A stretch of DNA of 64,000 nt from Eubacterium sulci ATCC 35585 (GTDB lineage Bacteria; Bacillota; Clostridia; Peptostreptococcales; Anaerovoracaceae). The stretch covers positions 744,001 to 808,000 of the forward strand of contig CP012068.1 in NCBI GenBank assembly GCA_001189495.1, in the 5' to 3' direction. Positions 8,284-15,592 of this stretch are shown one piece after another. Under the pieces are notes generated by a model. That model was not told the origin of the DNA and did no database searches. It saw only the letters and a program-made list of their open reading frames with translations. Positions within the stretch are counted from its first letter, which is position 1. Each line of letters opens with the position of its first letter. A program made the position numbers and the translations under genes.

Positions 8284-11200
8284 ATGAGAGAAATTAAGAA
8301 GTTCAAGCGTGTTCTGGTTGCCAATCGTGGCGAGATTGCAATTAGAGTATTCAGAGCATGTCAAGAGCTTGGAATTAGAACAGTTGCAATTTACTCTGAG
8401 GAAGACAAGAACAGCTTATTCAGATTTAAGGCAGATGAATCCTACCAGATAGGAAAGGGAAAGACTCCTGTTGCGGCATACCTATCAATTGAGGAAATTA
8501 TTGAGCTTGCAAAGGCTAAGGGTGTTGATGCTATTCACCCAGGATATGGATTCCTATCAGAGAATACAGAATTTGCAAAGGCTTGCGAGGACGCAGGAAT
8601 TGAATTTATCGGACCTAACCACTACATGATGGATCAGCTTGGCGACAAGATCAAATCCAAGATTGTAGCTGCTAGAGTTGAGGTTCCTACTATCCCAGGT
8701 GTTGACTCAGCTATCAAGGACGAGGACGAGGCGGTTGAATTCGCAGACAGATGTGGATACCCAGTTATGCTTAAGGCAGCAGCTGGTGGCGGCGGCCGTG
8801 GTATGAGAATCGTAAGAAGCAAAGATGATATCGTAAATGAGTATAGAAGAGCAAAGAGTGAAGCTCAGGCAGCATTTGGTATCGATGATATATTTATTGA
8901 GAAGTACCTCGAAAACCCTAAGCACATCGAGGTTCAGATTGTCGGAGATAAGTACGGTAACATCGTACACCTCTACGACAGAGACTGCTCCATTCAGAGA
9001 AGACATCAGAAGGTTATCGAGTTTACACCTTCACTTTGTCTAACAGATGAGCAGAGAAAGGCTATATGTAACGACGCGCTCAAGATTGCAAGAGCAGTTG
9101 ATTATCGCAGTGCTGGTACAGTTGAGTTCCTTCTAGACTCAGACGGAAGACACTATTTCATTGAGATGAACCCTCGTATTCAGGTAGAACATACAGTTAC
9201 TGAGATGGTGACAGGTATAGATATCGTTCAGACTCAGATTTTAGTTGCTGAGGGATATGCTCTTGCAGATCCAGAAATCGGAATAGAATCTCAGGATGAT
9301 ATTCACACAAGAGGTTATGCTATCCAGTGCAGAATCACAACAGAAGACCCTAGCAACGGATTTGCTCCTGACACAGGAACTATCGAGCTTTACCGAAGTG
9401 CTTCAGGTTACGGCATCAGACTTGATGGCGGTAATGGATTTACTGGTTCAACAATCAGTCCATATTACGACAGTCTTCTAGTTAAGGTTACAGCAACGGC
9501 ACTTACATTTGATGCAGCAAGACGCAAGGCTATCAGAGCTCTTAGAGAGACTCAGATCAAGGGCGTTAAAACAAACATCGGCTTCATCCTAAACGTTCTA
9601 AACCACGAGACCTTCGCTGAAGGAAACTGTAACACTGGCTTTATTTCAGCTCATCCAGAGCTTATGGATATCAGAACCAAGGAAGATGAAGAGCTAAAGA
9701 TTATTAACTTCCTCGGAAACAAGATTGTTAATGAGACAAAGGGAAGAAAGCCAACCTTTGACGTACCTGTATTCCCACGCGTTAGCCCTGAGGAAATTGC
9801 TAAGTTAAGAGGGACAAAGCAGTTACTTGATGAGCAGGGACCTGAGGCAGTAAGCAAGTGGGTTCTTGATCAGAAGAGACTTTTGATCACAGATACAACA
9901 ATGAGAGATGCTCAGCAGTCACTTATGGCTACTAGAGTTCGTACAATAGATATGGAGAAAATCGCTCCTGGTACAGCGCTCTACGGTAAGGATTTCTTCT
10001 CACTTGAGATGTGGGGTGGAGCTACATTTGATACAGCTTTTAGATTCCTTCACGAAAATCCATGGGAGAGACTTGCAACACTAAGAAAGCTCATTCCAAA
10101 CGTGATGTTCCAGATGCTCGTTAGAGGTGCTAATGCTGTAGGATACAAGAACTACCCTGATAACGTTATCAGAGAGTTCATTAAGCAGTCAGCTAAGGCT
10201 GGAATCGATGTATTCCGTATCTTTGACTCACTAAACTGGACAGAGGGAATGAAGATTGCACTTGACGAGACGCTCAAGCAGGGTAAGCTTGCTGAGGCAT
10301 GCATGTGCTACACAGGCGATATTCTCGATAAGTCAAGAACAAAGTATAATCTAGAATACTACATCAAGCTTGCTAAGGAACTTGAGGCTGAGGGTGCTCA
10401 CATCATCGGTATCAAGGACATGTCTGGACTTCTAAAGCCAATGGCTGCAAGAGAGCTCATCGGAGAACTCAAGCAGGTTCTTAAGATTCCAGTACATCTA
10501 CATACACATGACACAAGTGGTAACGGTATCGCAACAGTTCTCATGGCTGCTCAGGCAGGTGTAGACATCGTCGATGCTGCATTTAACAGCATGGCAGGTC
10601 TAACATCACAGCCTGGTCTAAACTCAATCGTTGCAGCTCTTGAGCACTCATCAAGAGATACAGAAATCGCTTACGAGGGAATCCAGCAGCTCTCAGAGTA
10701 CTGGAGAGATGTAAGACCAGTATATGCAAGCTTTGAGTCTGGACTACGTACACCATCTGCAGAAATCTACAAGTATGAGATGCCTGGCGGACAGTATTCA
10801 AACCTAAAGGCTCAGGTAGATTCATTTGGACTGGGCTATAAGTTCAATGAGGTTAAGGAGATGTATCGCAAGGTTAACTTGATGCTTGGAGACATCATCA
10901 AGGTTACACCTACATCAAAGGTTGTCGGTGACACTGCAATTTTCATGGTTCAGAATGACATGACACCAGAGAACATCTATGAGAAGGGTAAGAATGTAGA
11001 CTTCCCAGATTCACTAGTTTCATTCTTTGAGGGAATGATCGGTCAGCCACTTGGAGGATTCCCAAAGGATCTTCAGAAGCTAGTTCTCAAGGATAAGAAG
11101 CCAATCACATGCCGTGCAGGTGAGCTCCTAGAGGATGAGGATTTTGACGCAATCAAAAAGCACCTAGTTGATGAGCTAGGAATAGAGGCAAGTGAGCAGG

Positions 11201-11727
11201 ATGTCATCAGTGCTGCTATCTACCCTAAGGTATTTGATGACTATATCAAATATGTTCGCAAGAACGGTGATTTCAGACACATGGGTTCTGACATCTTCTT
11301 CCACGGACTATCTGAGGGTGAAACTTGCGAAATCAAGATCGATGAGGGTAAGACATTCATCGTAAGACTTATCGAGAGAAGAGCTACAAATAACGAAGGC
11401 ATCTGTGAGGTTGTATTCGAAATCAACGGTAACCGCAGAGTTGCAAAGGTTAAGGATGAGGACATCAAGGACTCAGTAGCTGTAGCTGTTACAAGATATG
11501 CAGACGAAGAAAACCCAATGGAAATCGGTGCAAACATCCCTGGTGCTGTTATCAAGATTCTCATTAAGGAAGGCGATAAGGTCGAAGCAAATCAGGCTAT
11601 CGCTGTACTTGAAGCAATGAAGATGGAGACAAATATCATTTCAACTACTGATGGTATCGTTGATACGGTATTCGTTAAGGAAGGTCAGCAGGTTAAGGCT
11701 GGCGAGATGATTGCAGTACTCAAATAA
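8284..11727 (+). CDS. pyc: Pyruvate carboxylase
   Basis: Biotin-dependent enzyme making oxaloacetate from pyruvate, bicarbonate and ATP. The 1147-residue single chain has the usual order. Biotin carboxylase spans about 1-455, with ATP-grasp KAAAGGGGRGMR. The carboxyltransferase begins TDTTMRDAQQSLMATR at about residue 537. The biotin carrier domain is at the C-terminus, with EAMKMETN carrying the biotinylated lysine at about residue 1113. Length and order match bacterial single-chain pyruvate carboxylases. It has its own promoter and is followed by a hairpin terminator. It would replenish oxaloacetate and complements the malolactic genes 15 kb away at the same metabolic node. Confidence 0.97.
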   Translation: MREIKKFKRVLVANRGEIAIRVFRACQELGIRTVAIYSEEDKNSLFRFKADESYQIGKGKTPVAAYLSIEEIIELAKAKGVDAIHPGYGFLSENTEFAKACEDAGIEFIGPNHYMMDQLGDKIKSKIVAARVEVPTIPGVDSAIKDEDEAVEFADRCGYPVMLKAAAGGGGRGMRIVRSKDDIVNEYRRAKSEAQAAFGIDDIFIEKYLENPKHIEVQIVGDKYGNIVHLYDRDCSIQRRHQKVIEFTPSLCLTDEQRKAICNDALKIARAVDYRSAGTVEFLLDSDGRHYFIEMNPRIQVEHTVTEMVTGIDIVQTQILVAEGYALADPEIGIESQDDIHTRGYAIQCRITTEDPSNGFAPDTGTIELYRSASGYGIRLDGGNGFTGSTISPYYDSLLVKVTATALTFDAARRKAIRALRETQIKGVKTNIGFILNVLNHETFAEGNCNTGFISAHPELMDIRTKEDEELKIINFLGNKIVNETKGRKPTFDVPVFPRVSPEEIAKLRGTKQLLDEQGPEAVSKWVLDQKRLLITDTTMRDAQQSLMATRVRTIDMEKIAPGTALYGKDFFSLEMWGGATFDTAFRFLHENPWERLATLRKLIPNVMFQMLVRGANAVGYKNYPDNVIREFIKQSAKAGIDVFRIFDSLNWTEGMKIALDETLKQGKLAEACMCYTGDILDKSRTKYNLEYYIKLAKELEAEGAHIIGIKDMSGLLKPMAARELIGELKQVLKIPVHLHTHDTSGNGIATVLMAAQAGVDIVDAAFNSMAGLTSQPGLNSIVAALEHSSRDTEIAYEGIQQLSEYWRDVRPVYASFESGLRTPSAEIYKYEMPGGQYSNLKAQVDSFGLGYKFNEVKEMYRKVNLMLGDIIKVTPTSKVVGDTAIFMVQNDMTPENIYEKGKNVDFPDSLVSFFEGMIGQPLGGFPKDLQKLVLKDKKPITCRAGELLEDEDFDAIKKHLVDELGIEASEQDVISAAIYPKVFDDYIKYVRKNGDFRHMGSDIFFHGLSEGETCEIKIDEGKTFIVRLIERRATNNEGICEVVFEINGNRRVAKVKDEDIKDSVAVAVTRYADEENPMEIGANIPGAVIKILIKEGDKVEANQAIAVLEAMKMETNIISTTDGIVDTVFVKEGQQVKAGEMIAVLK

Positions 11728-11735
11728 CTAACAAA

Positions 11736-11770
11736 AAGCGGGGCGTGTATTGCATGCCCTGCTTATTTTT
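11736..11770 (+). terminator. Rho-independent terminator after pyc, abutting the pepT ribosome site
   Basis: A 12-bp stem (11736-11747 with 11753-11764, two G-T pairs) with a TATTG loop is followed by ATTTTT. The pepT Shine-Dalgarno AAGGAG starts on the very next base, so any pepT expression from the pyc promoter has to pass this hairpin. Confidence 0.8.
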
Positions 11771-11782
11771 AAGGAGAAGGCA

Positions 11783-13018
11783 GTGGACAAAAAACAAAGT
11801 GTACTAAAAAACTTTTTAACATACATCAAAATAGATACGCAGTCTGACGACACTAGCGAGACTGTTCCTAGTACAGCAAAGCAGCTGAATCTAGCCAAGG
11901 TTTTGATAGAAGAAATCAAGGCTCTTGGAATCACAGAGGTAGAGCTAGATGACAAGGGCTATATCTACGGAAAGCTCAGAGGAAATATCGATGCAAAGGT
12001 TCCTACAATAGGCTTCATAGCTCATATGGATACGGCACTAGAATTCCCATATCCAGGAGATGAGGCTAGGGTTATAGATAACTACGATGGAGAGCCAGTA
12101 ACTCTCTGTGAAGGTGTGGTTTTAGATCCAGCATGTAATGAAGCTTTGATGAATGCAAAGGGAAAAACCATCGTAGTTACAAATGGAAAAACTCTTCTAG
12201 GAGGAGATGATAAGGCTGGCGTTGCAGAAATAATGACAGCGCTTGAATACATGGTTAAGACTCCTGAGTTTAAGCATGGAGATATCGCATTTTCATTTAC
12301 TCCAGATGAGGAGATTGGAACTAGCGTTGACCACTTTGATGTCAAGAAGCTTGCGGCAGATAGAGCCTATACACTAGACGGCGCAGCACCAGATGAAATC
12401 TCATATGAGAACTTCAATGCGGCTTCTGCTAGCATAAAGATTCATGGCATAGTGACACATCCTGGTGAAGCAAAGAACAAGATGAAAAATGCTCTTCACG
12501 TGGCGTGCGAGTTTGCAGAGGCGCTCCCGGCTAGCGAAAGACCTGAGCACACCGAGGGCTACGAGGGTTTCTACCATTTGATGGAGATGAACGGAAACTG
12601 TGAAGAGGCTATCTTAGAGTACATAATTAGAGACCACGACATTGATAAGCTTGAACAGAGGAAGGCTTTGATGTCAAAATGTGCAGAGTTCCTAAACGAA
12701 AAGTACGGTGCTGATACTGTCGAAATTTCCTTTAAGGATTCATATAGAAACATGGCTGAATGCATGAAGGGTCACGAGGAGCATATAGAATATGCAATGG
12801 AAGCCATAAGAGAGCAGGGGCTTGATGCAAGGCCAGCTCCAATGAGAGGTGGCACAGATGGTGCCGGAATTTCACGCATGGGAGTTCCTTGTCCTAACCT
12901 TGGAACGGGTTCCTATAACCATCACGGTAATAGAGAATACGCCGTTGTCGAGGAGATGGTAATGCTCGTTGATATCATGCTAAGCGTTATATCAAAATAC
13001 GCAAAAGAGGTGAGATAG
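11783..13018 (+). CDS. pepT: Peptidase T (tripeptide aminopeptidase)
   Basis: Zinc metallopeptidase of the M20 family releasing N-terminal residues from tripeptides. Metal-site motifs visible are GFIAHMDTA, LGGDDKAGVAEI and FTPDEEIG, with the C-terminal RGGTDGAGIS and GSYNHHGNREYA of PepT. I start at the GTG at 11783, which has AAGGAGAAGG just upstream. The in-frame ATG at 11750 lies inside the preceding terminator and would add 11 unrelated residues. The resulting 411 residues match the family. Its stop TAG overlaps the GTG start of the next gene by one base, implying translational coupling with the NYN protein. Confidence 0.95.
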   Translation: MDKKQSVLKNFLTYIKIDTQSDDTSETVPSTAKQLNLAKVLIEEIKALGITEVELDDKGYIYGKLRGNIDAKVPTIGFIAHMDTALEFPYPGDEARVIDNYDGEPVTLCEGVVLDPACNEALMNAKGKTIVVTNGKTLLGGDDKAGVAEIMTALEYMVKTPEFKHGDIAFSFTPDEEIGTSVDHFDVKKLAADRAYTLDGAAPDEISYENFNAASASIKIHGIVTHPGEAKNKMKNALHVACEFAEALPASERPEHTEGYEGFYHLMEMNGNCEEAILEYIIRDHDIDKLEQRKALMSKCAEFLNEKYGADTVEISFKDSYRNMAECMKGHEEHIEYAMEAIREQGLDARPAPMRGGTDGAGISRMGVPCPNLGTGSYNHHGNREYAVVEEMVMLVDIMLSVISKYAKEVR

Positions 13019-13797
13019 TGAACAAAGAGAGAAAGATGGCGCTGCTGATAGATGCAGAAAATATTTCAGCACAGTATGCTGACTATATTATAGATGAAAT
13101 AACAAACTACGGTGAGTGCTCATACAAGAGAATTTACGGAAGCTGGGACAAGATTGTCCAAACAAAATGGGAGGGTCAGATAAACAAAAACTCCCTAAAG
13201 CCTATGATGCAGTTTAACAACACGAGGGGAAAGAATGCCTCGGATTCTGCATTGATAATCGATGCGATGGATATTCTCTATCGTGGAAATGTCGACGGAT
13301 TTTGCATAGTTTCCTCGGACAGTGACTTTACTTCACTAGCTAGAAGGCTTGCAGAATCCGGACTTCTCGTAATCGGCATGGGTGAGTCCGACAAGGCAAC
13401 TGAGGCTCTAGAAAATGCCTTTGATAAGTTTGTCTACATAGATGTTCTAGCAAAGGAAGCCGAGGCCGAAAAGAAGAAGGAGGCTGACGCTGAGGCTGCA
13501 GCTGGCATAAAGCCAAGACAGGAAAGAAAGTCTGACCAAACAGGAAACATTCCAAGCAAGAAGCTAATAAGCAGCAAGATTAAGCAGATTATCATGGCAA
13601 ATGAGGATCTAGGAAAGCCAACAGACCTTGGGCAGATTGGAAATGAGCTGAGCAGACTTTACAGAAACTTTGACGTAAGATACTACGACAAAAAAGGTGG
13701 CGGAAAGTACAAATTCCTTAGAGAGTTCGTTGCAGACCTTCGCGGTCTAGAAATCGAAAGAATAGACAAGAGAGTATTTGTAAGCATAAAAAAATAG
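13018..13797 (+). CDS. NYN-domain (LabA/DUF88-like) protein with C-terminal LOTUS/OST-HTH-like domain
   Basis: A 259-residue protein. Residues 7-135 form a PIN-like NYN domain: MALLIDAENIS with the first acidic residue, NASDSALIIDAMDIL, then VSSDSDFTSLARRLAESG. These acidic positions match the metal-binding centre of predicted RNases. A charged linker (about 140-175, Lys/Glu-rich) leads to a C-terminal domain, SSKIKQIIMANEDLGKPTDLGQIGNELSRL, like the OST-HTH/LOTUS RNA-binding module. The expected role is RNA processing or decay, but no substrate is known. It starts at a GTG overlapping the pepT stop. Confidence 0.85.
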   Translation: MNKERKMALLIDAENISAQYADYIIDEITNYGECSYKRIYGSWDKIVQTKWEGQINKNSLKPMMQFNNTRGKNASDSALIIDAMDILYRGNVDGFCIVSSDSDFTSLARRLAESGLLVIGMGESDKATEALENAFDKFVYIDVLAKEAEAEKKKEADAEAAAGIKPRQERKSDQTGNIPSKKLISSKIKQIIMANEDLGKPTDLGQIGNELSRLYRNFDVRYYDKKGGGKYKFLREFVADLRGLEIERIDKRVFVSIKK

Positions 13798-13798
13798 C

Positions 13799-13826
13799 TT
13801 TACTAATGATAAATAGATGATATAAT
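13799..13826 (+). promoter_or_regulatory. Promoter of the 22-codon peptide gene
   Basis: TTTACT (13799-13804) and TATAAT (13821-13826) with a 16-bp spacer start two bases after the stop codon of the NYN gene. A second weaker candidate lies downstream: TTGCAC near 13845 with TATGTT. Predicted transcript to the terminator is about 165 nt. Confidence 0.6.
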
Positions 13827-13898
13827 TAGCACAAGAGAAAAAAGTTGCACAATACTGAAATTAACTTTTATGTTTAATAGTTTTGGAGGCAAAGATAT

Positions 13899-13967
13899 AT
13901 GATTATTCTACTTGCAATAATTCTATTCCCAATAGCATTGTTGCTTGAGCTTGCTAAAAAATCATAA
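13899..13967 (+). CDS. Putative 22-residue hydrophobic peptide
   Basis: An ATG at 13899 preceded by TTTTGGAGG with a 9-nt gap opens a 22-codon frame, MIILLAIILFPIALLLELAK followed by KS and a TAA. It is almost wholly a single membrane helix with a lysine tail, so an inside-membrane peptide with cytoplasmic positive end is expected. It has its own promoter and a strong terminator, making a compact monocistronic unit. Possible roles by analogy are a small regulatory subunit of a membrane complex (KdpF- or CydX-like size) or a type I toxin-like peptide. Nothing in the sequence decides between them, and I do not recognise a family. Confidence 0.55.
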   Translation: MIILLAIILFPIALLLELAKKS

Positions 13968-13970
13968 TAA

Positions 13971-13997
13971 AAGAAGCACCGTAAGGTGCTTTTTTTA
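13971..13997 (+). terminator. Rho-independent terminator of the small-peptide gene
   Basis: AGCACC-GTAA-GGTGCT (13975-13990) followed by seven T residues, with an A-rich 5' flank. It lies four bases after the peptide stop codon. Confidence 0.88.
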
Positions 13998-14024
13998 TGG
14001 GGAATTTTGAATACAACTTAAATC

Positions 14025-14046
14025 ATGCGTATTTAATGCGTATAAT
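14025..14046 (+). promoter_or_regulatory. Promoter/operator of the hicB-like gene
   Basis: Two perfect copies of ATGCGTAT at 14025-14032 and 14036-14043, 11 bp apart, overlap the -10 hexamer TATAAT (14041-14046). Helical phasing of a direct repeat over the promoter fits autorepression by a ribbon-helix-helix protein such as the HicB that follows. The -35 is poor. Confidence 0.5.
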
Positions 14047-14085
14047 GATATAAAAGAGGGTATAAATGAAAAAAAGGAGGAGAAA

Positions 14086-14478
14086 ATGAAAAATGTATAT
14101 CCAATAGTATTAAAAAAAGGAAGTAAGGATAATTACATTGTATTTGTTCCAGATTTCAATATTAATACAGAAGGTGAAGACATGGCTACAGCTATTGAAA
14201 TGGCAAGAGATGCGATAGGAATAGTGGGAATTGATATGGAGGATGAACACGAGGTTTTGCCTAAACCATCAGCAATGACATCAATAGAAACAAATAAAGA
14301 TGAGTTTATAAGTCTCGTGGATGTGGACTTTGATGAATACAGAAGAAAGAATGATATGAGAGCAATTAGGAAAAACTGTACGATTCCTTCATGGCTTAAC
14401 TTTGAGGCGGAAAAAGCAGGAATAAATTTCTCGGCTATATTACAAGCAGCTCTTAAAGCAGAACTAAATTTGAAATAG
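14086..14478 (+). CDS. HicB-family antitoxin-like protein, no HicA partner seen
   Basis: A 130-residue protein with an N-terminal HicB fold, YPIVLKKGSKDNYIVFVPDF, then the usual DMATAIEMARDAIGI helix. A C-terminal segment, CTIPSWLNFEAEKAGINFSA, resembles a ribbon-helix-helix DNA-binding domain. HicB proteins normally neutralise a small HicA mRNA interferase encoded next to them. No HicA-like frame exists in the 87 bp upstream or the first few hundred bp downstream, so this copy looks orphaned. It has AAGGAGG before the start and ends one base before a duplicated terminator that bounds the islet. Confidence 0.85.
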   Translation: MKNVYPIVLKKGSKDNYIVFVPDFNINTEGEDMATAIEMARDAIGIVGIDMEDEHEVLPKPSAMTSIETNKDEFISLVDVDFDEYRRKNDMRAIRKNCTIPSWLNFEAEKAGINFSAILQAALKAELNLK

Positions 14479-14524
14479 TAAAAAGCCCTGAATATTGAAA
14501 TTCAGGGCTTTTCCTAAAAGGTAT
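14479..14524. repeat. Left copy (A) of 46-bp direct repeat containing a terminator hairpin
   Basis: Matches 15367-15412 at 42 of 46 positions by eye, offset 888 bp. It contains a terminator stem AGCCCTGAAT/ATTCAGGGCT (14484-14493 with 14500-14509) that can serve hicB on the plus strand (TTTTCC) and has a better T-tract on the minus strand. The right copy ends inside the tRNA-Glu 3' end, so the pair resembles attachment-site duplication. Confidence 0.7.
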
Positions 14525-14594
14525 GAAAAAGAAAAAATGAAGATAAAGAAATTAACAATAAAGTTAAATTTCCTCATCTTCACCTTAGAAATCA

Positions 14595-14623
14595 CCATAG
14601 AGAGAGCGTAAGCTCCTCTATGG
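14595..14623. other. Long hairpin without T-tract
   Basis: CCATAGAG-A-GAGC-GTAA-GCTC-CTCTATGG: 12 paired bases, one bulged A and a GTAA tetraloop. Neither side carries a T-run, so it is probably an RNA structure or protein-binding palindrome of the islet, not a terminator. Confidence 0.55.
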
Positions 14624-14643
14624 ACATCATACCATAATAAAAT

Positions 14644-14769
14644 ATGAAAGGCAAGAAGAGAATGAGAATCACAGTTAAGAATAGAAAAACAACAGCAAAA
14701 GAAAAGATTATTGGCGGCATCGTGTGGGGAATACTGATTGGATGCATTGTTTACTTAGCTATAAAATAA
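14644..14769 (+). CDS. Small basic single-helix membrane protein of the islet
   Basis: A 41-codon frame starting MKGKKRMRITVKNRKTTAKE and ending in a hydrophobic helix IIGGIVWGILIGCIVYLAIK. A strongly basic N-terminus followed by one membrane segment suggests a small inner-membrane protein. The ribosome site for the first ATG is weak; the internal ATG at 14662, after AGAAGAG, is an alternative. It ends 13 bp before the next start, which has GGAGG, so both are probably one transcript. No family recognised. Confidence 0.45.
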   Translation: MKGKKRMRITVKNRKTTAKEKIIGGIVWGILIGCIVYLAIK

Positions 14770-14782
14770 GGAGGTGCAACAT

Positions 14783-15024
14783 ATGAAGACCATCATAAAA
14801 GGCAAATTCTATGATACAGACACAGCAATTACAATAGGAAAGTTTGGGGAGGAAGAACTTTTCAGAAAAAAACGGGAGAATTCTTCAAGCTTGACACAAA
14901 AATTGGCATAAAGCCTCTTACAAAAGAGGAAGCAAAAATATGGGTAGAGAACTATTTAAAAGAAGATACATACATCTCATTATTTTGTGGAACAAGGGAA
15001 CAAAAACTGCAAGTGACAAGTTAA
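14783..15024 (+). pseudogene. Frameshifted small mobile-element-type protein
   Basis: A good ribosome site (GGAGG) and ATG open MKTIIKGKFYDTDTAITIGK, but the frame closes after 42 codons. Moving one base at the run of seven A residues (14866-14872) joins it to TGEFFKLDTKIGIKPLTKEE and on to a TAA at 15024. That restores a protein of about 80 residues that resembles short accessory proteins common on Firmicute mobile elements (KGKFYDTDTA ... KKTGEFF pattern). The homopolymer suggests a one-base deletion, or a sequencing error. Confidence 0.6.
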
Positions 15025-15188
15025 GAAAAATAAGAGAAATGACAGGCTTAACACAAAACAAATTTGCAGATGCTTATGAGATACCAGTCCGCACAATAAA
15101 AAGTTGGGAAATGGGAGAGCGAATACCTCCGAAATATGTTTTGAATCTGCTCGAGTTTAAGGTAAGGTGTGATTTTAAAAATAAATAA
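14940..15188 (+). CDS. Helix-turn-helix (XRE-like) protein, start uncertain
   Basis: The informative part is the last 60 codons, SDKLRKIREMTGLTQNKFAD and IPVRTIKSWEMGERIPPKYV, a clear helix-turn-helix in the style of lambda-repressor/XRE proteins, ending VLNLLEFKVR. The first 23 codons from the ATG at 14940 run out of frame through the preceding pseudogene and are unlikely to be native. A start nearer 15000 (for example a TTG) is more probable, and none has a clear ribosome site. Such 50-60-residue regulators are typical of integrative elements. It overlaps the end of the upstream frame, consistent with coupled translation in the ancestor. Confidence 0.6.
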   Translation: MGRELFKRRYIHLIILWNKGTKTASDKLRKIREMTGLTQNKFADAYEIPVRTIKSWEMGERIPPKYVLNLLEFKVRCDFKNK

Positions 15189-15281
15189 AATAAAAAGCAA
15201 AGGGAAAGTAATAAGATGTTTAAGAATGGGTTTATAAAAGCAATTCGATCGCGTACATCTTTACAGTGACTTGTGGAAAAG

Positions 15282-15301
15282 TGGCACACCAAATGGCACA
15301 C
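15282..15301 (+). repeat. Two TGGCACAC direct repeats in the islet
   Basis: TGGCACAC at 15282-15289 and 15294-15301, 12 bp apart, about 65 bp from the repeat that meets tRNA-Glu. They may be arm-type recombinase sites, by position only. No coding frame of note is seen between 15189 and 15366. Confidence 0.3.
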
Positions 15302-15366
15302 TTTAAATGGTTTTAATTGATGTCTTTTGATGTAGAAATCTAAATAATTACCAAATATAAACAAGA

Positions 15367-15412
15367 TAAAAAGCCCTGAATATTGAATTTCAGGGCTTTT
15401 CTTAACTGGTAT
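15367..15412. repeat. Right copy (B) of 46-bp direct repeat; terminator of tRNA-Glu
   Basis: Contains AGCCCTGAA/TTCAGGGCT (15372-15380 with 15389-15397). Read on the minus strand it follows tRNA-Glu and ends in TTTTT, so it is that gene's terminator. The last six bases (15407-15412) are the CCA end and 3' terminus of the tRNA. Confidence 0.7.
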
Positions 15413-15481
15413 CGCCTAGGGGAGTCGAACCCCTGATTCAGCCGTGAGAGGGCTACGTCTTGACCACTTGACCAAGGCGAC
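15407..15481 (-). tRNA. tRNA-Glu (anticodon CTC)
   Basis: Reverse complement folds as a standard cloverleaf. The acceptor is GTCGCCT/AGGCGAT with a G-T first pair, the anticodon loop is CTCTCAC, and the T-arm is AGGGG-TTCGACT-CCCCT. A genomically encoded CCA is at 15407-15409. CTC reads GAG codons. This is a secondary glutamate isoacceptor; most low-GC Firmicutes rely on TTC. Confidence 0.93.
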
Positions 15482-15592
15482 AAATTAAATTGTTAAATCA
15501 CAAATCATTTATTGAAATGCTACAAGGGATATTATATACTAAGATAATCGACTTGTAAAGTTTTTTATTTAAATAATTTCGGGAGAATTCAT

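Noticed and set aside
13999-14085. HicA toxin gene upstream of hicB
   Set aside because: The gap of 87 bp is too short and contains only the promoter/operator.
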